From Methylomonas sp. AM2-LC (GTDB lineage Bacteria; Pseudomonadota; Gammaproteobacteria; Methylococcales; Methylomonadaceae): a DNA stretch of 64,000 nucleotides. The notes below the pieces were generated by a model. It searched no databases. It worked only from the letters and a program-made list of their open reading frames with translations, and was not told the origin of the DNA. A program made the position numbers and the translations under genes. The DNA is taken from positions 3,243,501 to 3,307,500 of the forward strand of contig NZ_CP157005.1 in NCBI RefSeq assembly GCF_039904985.1. The letters are read 5' to 3'. Below, piece by piece: positions 57,489 to 64,000 of this stretch (position 1 is the first letter of the stretch; each line of letters starts with the position of its first letter).

Positions 57489-58343
57489 ATGAAAACACCT
57501 AAAAGACTCGAACCGTTAATTGACAGCGGACTCGTCCACGAAGTTATTCGATCATTGAAAAGCGGCAAGGAAGCGTCTGTCTACGTGGTACGTTGCGATA
57601 ATGAATTATGCTGCGCCAAGGTTTATAAAGAAGCTGACCAACGCAGCTTTCGGCAAAGCGTACTGTATCAAGAGGGTCGTAAGGTCCGCAATAGTCGACG
57701 CGCACGGGCTATGGAAAAAGGCAGCCGTTATGGCCGCCAAGAGCAAGAATCGGCTTGGCAGAATGCCGAAGTAACGGCTCTTTTCCGTCTCGCAGCAGCC
57801 GGTGTTAGAGTACCGCGTCCGTATAACTTTCTGGACGGTGTGTTACTGATGGAAATGATAGTCGATGCCGATGGCAGGCCCGCTCCTAGACTCAACGATC
57901 TGGTAATGACGGCAGAACAGGCCATCACTTTTCACACATTTTTAATTTCGCAGATCGTTCTAATGCTTTGCGATGGACTGGTTCACGGCGATTTGTCCGA
58001 ATACAATGTATTAATTGGCAGCGATGGACCTGTCATCATCGATTTACCTCAAGCAGTGGATGCCGCAGGTAACAACCATGCCCGCAGAATGCTGGAACGC
58101 GATGTTAATAACATGAAGACGTATTTTGGCCAGTTTGCCCCAGAGCTATTAAGCACAAATTATGGCAGCGAAATGTGGAAACTCTACGAAAGTGGCGAAC
58201 TTACTACAGATATAAAGCTAACGGGTATATTTGAAGACGACACCCAACCTGCCGATTTGCTTAGCGTGATGCAAGAAATTGAAAGCGCTCGAGAAGAAAA
58301 TGAAGCCAAACGAAGGTATTTGGAATCTATAGGTGCGCTTTAA
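57489..58343 (+). CDS. RIO1-like serine protein kinase
   Basis: 284 residues from the ATG at 57489; an upstream TTG at 57462 is less likely. RIO-type kinase motifs are SGKEASVYVVRC (P-loop equivalent), the catalytic loop LVHGDLSEYNVLI and the metal-binding VIIDLPQAVD. The flexible region between contains RKVRNSRRARAMEKGSRYG. Bacterial RIO kinases of this PA4780-like type are conserved in gammaproteobacteria with a poorly known role. The gene is alone. Confidence 0.92.
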   Translation: MKTPKRLEPLIDSGLVHEVIRSLKSGKEASVYVVRCDNELCCAKVYKEADQRSFRQSVLYQEGRKVRNSRRARAMEKGSRYGRQEQESAWQNAEVTALFRLAAAGVRVPRPYNFLDGVLLMEMIVDADGRPAPRLNDLVMTAEQAITFHTFLISQIVLMLCDGLVHGDLSEYNVLIGSDGPVIIDLPQAVDAAGNNHARRMLERDVNNMKTYFGQFAPELLSTNYGSEMWKLYESGELTTDIKLTGIFEDDTQPADLLSVMQEIESAREENEAKRRYLESIGAL

Positions 58344-58529
58344 AAAGCATATTGTTAGCCCTTAGTAGCTTCCTAGATAGTTGCAAAGGGCTATTGGCAT
58401 GGGCATATTCCTGCCTATCCAAACGGTAACTCCTTAACGAAAAATTATTTATTTTAATGGCATAGATGAGTTTGGGCGCAAGCCGTAACTCAATATGTCA
58501 GCTTTTGCTATAGATAACAGCTCCGATTA

Positions 58530-58557
58530 TTGGGTTAGCTCTGTCTAGTTAACCCAA
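58530..58557. repeat. Dispersed inverted repeat, GTTGGGTTA/TAACCCAAC family, copy 3
   Basis: TTGGGTTA and TAACCCAA form 8-bp arms with a 12-nt loop, between the convergent RIO kinase and AraC-family genes. Confidence 0.7.
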
Positions 58558-58582
58558 CCTAGCCAAATTGCAACGTATGATT

Positions 58583-59461
58583 TTATTTTAAAGGCAAATA
58601 AATATCGGTAATCAACTCACTTTCTGCTACTTCTGGAAATAGGTTAAGGTAGTAAAAATAGCAGGGGAAATCTCGCAATTCTTCACCGCTTTTTGGCAAC
58701 CAGGTTCCGTACAAATAATGTATTTTGTCACCCATCAATTCATGCACGCCGAAATGACGAATCACAGCACAACGCCCACCCGGTATAGTTTTAGTGATAA
58801 CACCTTGCGGATTTTCTGGCACATCGGCAGCTACGGAACCACATAAGTCAAATCTAAATTTTTCAGGGGGCGTGGTTTTAGGGTCATCATAGGCAAGACC
58901 AAACGTATCACTGCTTGTAACCGGGGATAATTGACTGGTTTTACGCCATTCGATAAAAACAGCAACGGAATCATTCAATGTTTCCACGGCACCACGATGT
59001 TCTAAAACAGCGATTTTGGTTTCTTTAAATTCCACTATATTGACTTGCATATTCGTTTTTCCTTTTGGAATTGGTAGCTTATATTTTTCATGCCAAGGTA
59101 TCCACTGTGGCATTTTTCTAAATTGAGAAGGTGTTTGTCCAAAGGTTTTTTTAAAAGCGCGCGAAAAGGATTCTGGATTCTCGAATTTTGCATCATAAGC
59201 AATATCAATTATGCGCAACTCAGTATTGAATGCCAATTGGTATGAGGCGCGCTTTAGGCGTGTTAGTTTGATAAATCTGAAGACATTAATGCCCATATAT
59301 TCAGAAAACTGCCTGTGAAAATGATATTTAGAAAACAACGCAATCTGGCTTAGTTGTTCAACAGATAAATCTTCATCAAGGTGATTGCGAATATAGTCAC
59401 ATACTCGATTCATCTTAATTTCATAGGCATTTAGTTGTACGACTAGCTCTGTCATTTCCAT
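58583..59461 (-). CDS. AraC-family regulator with GyrI-like effector domain
   Basis: 292 residues. Two AraC HTH motifs are in the first 115 residues (LSVEQLSQIALFSKYHFHRQ, IIDIAYDAKFENPESFSRAF), followed by a GyrI/Rob-like small-molecule-binding domain (about 135-290, VEFKETKIAVLEHRGAVETL, GGRCAVIRHFG). Such proteins often regulate efflux or stress genes. No target is adjacent apart from the LysR-family gene in the same direction 110 bp away. Confidence 0.9.
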   Translation of the reverse strand: MEMTELVVQLNAYEIKMNRVCDYIRNHLDEDLSVEQLSQIALFSKYHFHRQFSEYMGINVFRFIKLTRLKRASYQLAFNTELRIIDIAYDAKFENPESFSRAFKKTFGQTPSQFRKMPQWIPWHEKYKLPIPKGKTNMQVNIVEFKETKIAVLEHRGAVETLNDSVAVFIEWRKTSQLSPVTSSDTFGLAYDDPKTTPPEKFRFDLCGSVAADVPENPQGVITKTIPGGRCAVIRHFGVHELMGDKIHYLYGTWLPKSGEELRDFPCYFYYLNLFPEVAESELITDIYLPLK

Positions 59462-59574
59462 TCATCTCTTATATCTGTTAGGCGTGAATATTTTGCCATG
59501 ACATAGCAGAGATATCCTGACCAGCATTGCTGTTCTAACCAATAAAGCAACAGTTTAAGAATCTATTGTTTAAA

Positions 59575-60474
59575 TCAACGCAGATTATTATCTTCCCGTA
59601 ATCGGGAGGCAACCAGGTCGATAAAAGCTCTGGCTTTTACAGAGGCATAACGCCCTTCACGATGCAGGACATGAATAGGCATAGGCGCAGGCTCGAATTG
59701 ACTTAAGATAATTTCTAATTGCTTGGCAGCCAGATTATCTGCGATTTGATAGGAAAGTAATCGGCTAATACCAAAGCCTTGCAGGACGGCTTCAATAGCG
59801 GCATCATTGTTGTTGACTATCAATCTTGGTTTTATACGTACAGGAGACAATGCAGAGTCCACACCAAATTTCCATTCGTGGGTTGGGCTTACTGTTACAG
59901 CAATAAGGGTGTGATCTTTAAGGTCTGACAAACTGGTTGGTGTACCGTATTTTTCCAGATAGTCAGGCGCGGCGCACAGCACACGCCGTACAGAGCCTAC
60001 CCGTATAGCCTTCATGCTGGAATCGGCAAGTTCGCCTATCCTAATGCCCACATCCAATCCTTCTTCCAGCAGATTAACGGGCCTATCCAAAAAAAGAGCG
60101 GACACTTCCATCGCCGGATAGCGCCGTAAATAGTCGACAATGGCCGGTAAAACGAACATTTTTCCGAATAATACGGGTGCAGTGACCGCTAAATGACCCC
60201 GCGCTTCGGCGTTGACGCCTGCAGCGGCGTCGTCGGCTTCATCTATTTCGCTAATAATACGCCGAGCATCATCAAAATAGCGTTGTCCTGCCTCAGTCAT
60301 ACGCACGTAACGCGTGGTTCTGTTGAGCAGTTTAACTTTTAAATGTTCTTCTAATGCTGAAATTGCCCTAGTCACGGCTGGCGGCGACATACCCAGACGC
60401 CGAGCGCCTGCTGCAAAGCTTTCCTCTTCCGCTACCGCAACGAAAACGCTCATCAAATGTAGTCTGTCCATCAT
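59575..60474 (-). CDS. LysR-family transcriptional regulator
   Basis: 299 residues. The N-terminal winged HTH (MDRLHLMSVFVAVAEEESFA, LGMSPPAVTRAISALEEHLK) is followed by a LysR substrate-binding domain. It is divergent from the AhpD-like gene, the classic layout for a LysR regulator and its target. A 10-bp perfect inverted repeat overlaps its own start codon. The inducer is unknown. Confidence 0.92.
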   Translation of the reverse strand: MMDRLHLMSVFVAVAEEESFAAGARRLGMSPPAVTRAISALEEHLKVKLLNRTTRYVRMTEAGQRYFDDARRIISEIDEADDAAAGVNAEARGHLAVTAPVLFGKMFVLPAIVDYLRRYPAMEVSALFLDRPVNLLEEGLDVGIRIGELADSSMKAIRVGSVRRVLCAAPDYLEKYGTPTSLSDLKDHTLIAVTVSPTHEWKFGVDSALSPVRIKPRLIVNNNDAAIEAVLQGFGISRLLSYQIADNLAAKQLEIILSQFEPAPMPIHVLHREGRYASVKARAFIDLVASRLREDNNLR

Positions 60475-60499
60475 ATTATTCCACTCATCGGAATAATAT
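60473..60499. promoter_or_regulatory. Probable LysR operator
   Basis: ATATTATTCC and GGAATAATAT are perfect 10-bp inverted arms around a 7-nt spacer. The site overlaps the LysR start codon and lies about 105 bp before the AhpD-like start. Position and symmetry fit autorepression plus control of the divergent gene. Confidence 0.65.
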
Positions 60500-60603
60500 A
60501 TTGTGAATGATAGCTATTCTTATTTCAAGTGAAATTTGTCACTATATATCCCGTGGCGCAAGGTGCGTTACACTTCAAACCAACAGTTAAACGGAGAACC
60601 CTT

Positions 60604-61158
60604 ATGAATAGAATCGCCATCCCATCCGCAGATCAAACACCAGCAGCATCAAAACCCTTATTGGAAGCTGTACAAAAACAATTGGGTGTCATTCCCAACT
60701 TAATGAAATTAGTGGGTAATAGTCCAGCGGCATTACATGGATATTTAAGCCTGAGTGGAGCCTTAGCTAAAGGCAGTATTGATATAAAAACAGGTGAGCG
60801 TATCGCTCTAGCAATTGCCGAAATCAACGCCTGCAGTTACTGTTTATCTGCACATACTTATTTGGGTAAAAATGTAGCAAAACTGGATGATATAGAACTC
60901 GCTGCTAATCGCAAAGGCACTTCCACCGATCCTAAAGCAGCTGCGGCTGTTCACTTTGCCAGCAAAGTAGCCATTGAACGAGGCCATGTTTCCAATACGG
61001 ATGTACAGGCGGTTAAAGCAGCAGGCTTCAACGATGCGGAAATTGTAGAAATAGTGTTGCATGTGGCGCTGAATACTTTGACCAATTATGTTAACGAGGT
61101 GGCTCAAACAGAAATCGACTTTCCAGAAGTAAAACCTGGTTTGCCTAGAGTTGTTTAA
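60604..61158 (+). CDS. Carboxymuconolactone decarboxylase/AhpD-like protein
   Basis: 184 residues from the ATG at 60604, supported by GGAG 8 bases upstream; the longer frame from 60529 is not needed. The AhpD motif is INACSYCLSAHTYLG (CxxC plus His), used in peroxidase or reductase chemistry. The gene is probably controlled by the divergent LysR protein. Exact substrate not known. Confidence 0.9.
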   Translation: MNRIAIPSADQTPAASKPLLEAVQKQLGVIPNLMKLVGNSPAALHGYLSLSGALAKGSIDIKTGERIALAIAEINACSYCLSAHTYLGKNVAKLDDIELAANRKGTSTDPKAAAAVHFASKVAIERGHVSNTDVQAVKAAGFNDAEIVEIVLHVALNTLTNYVNEVAQTEIDFPEVKPGLPRVV

Positions 61159-61368
61159 TCTTATTCGCAGCTTATAAACAGTTGCTATGTACCGCTACGC
61201 CAAGTCCGTTCGTGGAAAAAAAACTAAAGCCATGAACGGACTCGACGCAGTTTTTTGTGAAAAGTATGAAACGCATCTGTTGTAATTGATGCGCCTCTTG
61301 CCATCGACACATCCTCTAAAAGCTTAGCTTTACACTGCACAGTTACTTATATTTTGGAGAATAGCATT

Positions 61369-61926
61369 ATGACACGCGCATTTCAGAAAATTGCTTTTAC
61401 CCATTCAGTCAAGGCTGCGCAGAAACGCTATGGTAATCGACAAACCTATAATGTATCAGAGGATGATACCGAGCTACGAGACTCGTTAACCCAAAATGAG
61501 ATTAGTTTTCTATCAGACCGCGACAGTTTCTACATGGCGACTGTTGGTGAAAATGGCTGGCCTTATGTGCAGCACCGGGGAGGGCCAAAAGGCTTTCTTA
61601 AAGTTCTGGATGAAAATACAATTGGTTTTGCGGATTTTCGTGGTAACAAGCAATACATTAGCGTGGGCAATATGAATACGGATGATCGCGTTATGCTATT
61701 TTTAATGGATTATCCTCATCGTCTACGTCTTAAGATTTGGGCTCACTCACAAATATTTCACCCTGAGGATGCCCCGGAACAACTAACCAGCCTAATTAAT
61801 CAAAACTATGCTGGCCATATTGAACGTTGTATTATCCTGAAGATTGCAGCATTTGATTGGAATTGCGCACAGCACATCACGCCTCGCTACTCAAAAACAG
61901 ACATTGAAGCGATGATACTAGATTAA
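61369..61926 (+). CDS. Pyridoxamine 5'-phosphate oxidase-family flavin protein
   Basis: 185 residues from the ATG at 61369, with GGAG 8 bases upstream. The split-barrel flavin-binding fold is suggested by FLSDRDSFYMATVGENGWPY, VQHRGGPKGFLKVLD and FADFRGNKQYISVGNM. These proteins bind FMN or F420 and reduce small molecules. It follows the AhpD-like gene by 210 bp in the same direction, so a common response is plausible. Confidence 0.87.
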   Translation: MTRAFQKIAFTHSVKAAQKRYGNRQTYNVSEDDTELRDSLTQNEISFLSDRDSFYMATVGENGWPYVQHRGGPKGFLKVLDENTIGFADFRGNKQYISVGNMNTDDRVMLFLMDYPHRLRLKIWAHSQIFHPEDAPEQLTSLINQNYAGHIERCIILKIAAFDWNCAQHITPRYSKTDIEAMILD

Positions 61927-61983
61927 TGATTACGATAACACCGTAGCCTATGATAAATTTTTACCACTTACTGGAGACTTAAT

Positions 61984-62463
61984 ATGACAGAAGACAACGA
62001 AAGCCGCCCTCCTTTTCCGCCATTTACTCGCGAAACAGCTCTACAAAAAGTCAGAATGGCTGAAGATGCTTGGAATAGCCGCGACCCAGCACGAGTTTCG
62101 CTGGCGTATACCCAAAATAGTCAATGGCGTAATCGTTCCGAATTCCCACTAGGTCGGCAACAGATTGTAGAATTCCTAACAAGCAAGTGGTCTCGAGAAC
62201 TGGAGTACCGATTAATTAAGGAATTATGGGCCTTCGATGGTCATCACATCGCGGTTCGTTTTGCCTACGAGTGGCATGACACCGCTGGAAACTGGTTTAG
62301 ATCTTACGGCAATGAAAATTGGGAATTTTCTGAAAATGGCCTGATGGATCGCCGCTTCGCCAGCATCAACGACTTACCTATTAAAGAATCCGAACGCAAA
62401 TTCCACTGGCCGCAAGGACGCCGTCCGGATGATCACCCAGGATTGACCGAGCTGGGATTATAA
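61984..62463 (+). CDS. DUF1348 / SnoaL-like NTF2-fold protein
   Basis: 159 residues with a GGAG ribosome-binding site. The whole length matches DUF1348 ([60 protein letters not shown]). NTF2-fold cone shape is expected; function unknown. It is 57 bp behind the PNPOx-like gene and may be cotranscribed with it. Confidence 0.9.
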   Translation: MTEDNESRPPFPPFTRETALQKVRMAEDAWNSRDPARVSLAYTQNSQWRNRSEFPLGRQQIVEFLTSKWSRELEYRLIKELWAFDGHHIAVRFAYEWHDTAGNWFRSYGNENWEFSENGLMDRRFASINDLPIKESERKFHWPQGRRPDDHPGLTELGL

Positions 62464-62545
62464 ACTTTCTGCAGGGATACGAAATTCCAATTGGAGCAAA
62501 GTTAAAGTGTTATACACCCGCACTTTAGCTATGCCCCATTGCAAC

Positions 62546-63598
62546 TTAAGAATGCTTTACAACTTCCAAACTGGCATGTTTGCGTCTGTAGCTCACCGAA
62601 GAAAAGATAGAGAGGGTAATAAAAACAGCACCAATCACCCCTGTTACCACCTCTGGAATTTCATGCCTCATACTGACCAGCATAATGATTGCTAACGCGC
62701 CGATGGCATAATGTGCGCCATGCTCTAAAAAAACATATTGATCCAGTGTTCCCTGCCGAACCAAAAACACAGTTAGGCTACGCACAAACATGGCACCCAC
62801 CGCTAAACCGAGCATAATAGTCACTATATCTTGAGTAATGGCAAACGCGCCAATGACTCCATCAAAAGAAAAGGATGCATCCAGTATTTCCAGATAAACA
62901 AAGCTCATCATACTGCCGCGCTTAATAACGTTTGAAACTTCTTCGCCTTCTTCTTCACTTTCAAACAAAGTAGCCAAACTATCCACGATGACGAACAAAA
63001 CGATGCCGGCGATGCCGGAATAGAGCACCGATAAACGATCGGCGGGTTCTAAAAAGCGTTGCATACCAAGTAATATTAACAGCGAACATATCACTTCTAT
63101 TGATTCTAGCTTGCCAAAGCTGGAGAACTTTCTTTCGATATAACCCAGCCAAACCAGTTCACGTTCATTGTTAAATAAAAAGCCAAAAAACACCATCAGC
63201 AGAAACATACCGCCAAATGCAGCGATTTGAATATGCGCACTAGTTAGATGTTGCGCATAGACCGCAGGTTCTTTAATTGCCATTTGCGTAACACTTACAA
63301 AGTCTATCCCAGTGGCAAATTCTACAATCACAACAGGGAACACCAGCCTCATTCCAAATACCGCAATTAAAAGGCCCCAGGTTAAAAAGAGCCGCTGCCA
63401 ATGTTCATCCATGCGTTTTAAAATTGAGGCATTAACGACTGCATTATCAAATGACAAACTGATTTCTAATACACTTAGAATCAAGGCAATCATCACACAG
63501 CTAGCTCCGCTCTTGATGCCGCCATCTAAATAGCCCCAGTAAAATGCAAGGCCAAAACAGATGATAGAAACAATAAACGAAATTCTAAAATGCTTCAT
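62546..63598 (-). CDS. DUF475 integral membrane protein (TerC-like)
   Basis: 350 residues from the ATG at 63598, supported by TTTGGAG upstream. Eight or nine membrane helices with TerC-type acidic motifs (LEISLSFDNAVVNASILKRM and DASFSFDGVIGAFAIT). The paired S-F-D-x-x-V motifs may bind metal ions. The DUF475 family is related to TerC, implicated in metal or tellurite resistance, but this branch is uncharacterised. Confidence 0.88.
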   Translation of the reverse strand: MKHFRISFIVSIICFGLAFYWGYLDGGIKSGASCVMIALILSVLEISLSFDNAVVNASILKRMDEHWQRLFLTWGLLIAVFGMRLVFPVVIVEFATGIDFVSVTQMAIKEPAVYAQHLTSAHIQIAAFGGMFLLMVFFGFLFNNERELVWLGYIERKFSSFGKLESIEVICSLLILLGMQRFLEPADRLSVLYSGIAGIVLFVIVDSLATLFESEEEGEEVSNVIKRGSMMSFVYLEILDASFSFDGVIGAFAITQDIVTIMLGLAVGAMFVRSLTVFLVRQGTLDQYVFLEHGAHYAIGALAIIMLVSMRHEIPEVVTGVIGAVFITLSIFSSVSYRRKHASLEVVKHS

Positions 63599-63667
63599 GA
63601 ATACTCCAAAATGAGGCAATCTGGGTTGTACAGGCTAAGGAATACAGTACAGAGAAAACGCCGGACA

Positions 63668-63693
63668 AAAAAAACCCCACAATTTCATGTGAG
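63668..63693 (-). terminator. Intrinsic terminator for a leftward transcript from the right edge
   Basis: On the minus strand CCTCAC-8 nt-GTGGGG is followed by eight T residues. It lies upstream of the DUF475 gene, so it ends a transcript coming from beyond 63700, whose gene appears lost or lies outside the window. Confidence 0.65.
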
Positions 63694-63960
63694 GCTTCTC
63701 TATACTTGACTTCCAGAGATGAGTTAACCGCTAACCTGATGATTGAACAACGCCCATACACTTGATTTAAGCCAGAAATTTTATCAATTTTAACAGGTTT
63801 TCTTGCTGCTGTCGTGCGGCGCGATAGCTACCCTAAGCAAAAGTAAGTGGTACTAGTGGCGTTTGCATAGAATAAACTTAGTCACAAAATTGCTGTGATA
63901 AGTAAACCCAATTGGAAACACAATGCCGAATTTGGTATTACCTCGCCAATGGCAAGATTG

Positions 63961-64000
63961 TAGGGAACTTCGAAAAACCAGGCTTTAGTGCTTAGACAGG
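63961..64000. repeat. Palindromic dispersed repeat, ACTTCGAAAAACC family, copy 4 (cut by window edge)
   Basis: Begins TAGGGAACTTCGAAAAACC and continues GGCTTTAGTGCTTAGACAGG, matching the left half of copies 1-3. The right half lies outside the window. Confidence 0.75.

Larger units (their letters stand above)
63599..64000. other. Right-end intergenic region
   Basis: About 400 bp. It holds a minus-strand terminator and palindromic repeat copy 4. A short minus-strand open end (YRAARQQQENLLKLIKFLA, stopping near 63761) lies behind an in-frame stop and may be a gene remnant. Confidence 0.4.

Overview
The window looks like a chromosomal segment of a moderately AT-rich gammaproteobacterium, most likely a Methylococcales-type methanotroph. 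The evidence is a PQQ-alcohol-dehydrogenase-type ABC binding protein, a carbonic anhydrase/PEP carboxylase pair, DraT/DraG control of nitrogenase, a gammaproteobacterial type IV pilus minor-pilin operon, and gammaproteobacterial gene sets (hflKC-hisZ-purA, nagZ-hpt-MTIP). The taxon is inferred from gene content; no rRNA or tRNA gene was seen.

Layout. 1-4180 (minus): fimT-pilV-pilW-pilX-pilY1 minor-pilin operon, with pilY1 running off the left edge. 4.7-10.5 kb: acnB and a membrane-bound MASE3-PAS-PAS-GGDEF-EAL protein. 11-12.3 kb: small secreted or lipoprotein genes. 12.8-19 kb: hflK, hflC, hisZ, purA, xseA. 19-25.7 kb: penicillin acylase, a PEP-CTERM protein, an OFA-family MFS transporter with its 43-residue small subunit, and an orphan protein with a Cys/His pattern like CNF/BLF1 deamidases. 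25.9-31.3 kb: tgt, a deoxyinosine glycosylase, MOSC and PilZ proteins, the PQQ-ABC binding protein and a lytic transglycosylase. 31.5-36.4 kb is a decayed stretch: an HbpS-like pseudogene, a 2OG-Fe(II) oxygenase broken by a one-base slip, an EAL-domain remnant, DUF2076, HIT and FliL. 36.5-38.7 kb: nagZ-hpt-MTIP. 39.4-43.9 kb: nhaR-like regulator, beta carbonic anhydrase, ppc. 44.1-46.8 kb: draT, draG and a higBA-type toxin-antitoxin pair. 47-54.7 kb is the main accessory module. 55.4-63.6 kb: a second toxin-antitoxin pair, Kir channel, RIO kinase, AraC and LysR regulators, an AhpD-like protein and a DUF475 membrane protein.

Main discovery. 47272-54677 (minus) holds a diversity-generating retroelement (DGR) without a reverse transcriptase. 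A 124-bp template repeat (TR, 48231-48354) matches two 124-bp variable repeats (VR1 47280-47403; VR2 48948-49071) without gaps. VR1 differs from TR at 15 of the 29 TR adenines and VR2 at 19 of 29. Only one of the other 95 positions differs, and there both VRs share the same base. The VRs are the C-terminal ends of two formylglycine-generating-enzyme-fold (C-type-lectin-like) proteins. An HRDC-domain DGR accessory gene lies just upstream of TR, and both VRs are followed by a matching hairpin that TR lacks. No reverse transcriptase gene is present at the expected place or anywhere in the window. The larger variable protein is the third gene of a conflict-type operon: PRTase-like protein, MoxR AAA+ ATPase, 1016-residue FGE-fold variable protein, HRDC.

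The module is bracketed by two related 166-168 bp inverted-repeat-ended elements (46957-47124 and 55057-55222). To its left, a second diverged copy of the ppc 3' end (46850-46965) lies beyond draTG-higBA, so this side of ppc has been rearranged at least once. Several families of dispersed palindromic repeats are scattered through the window, one of them with a nested copy.
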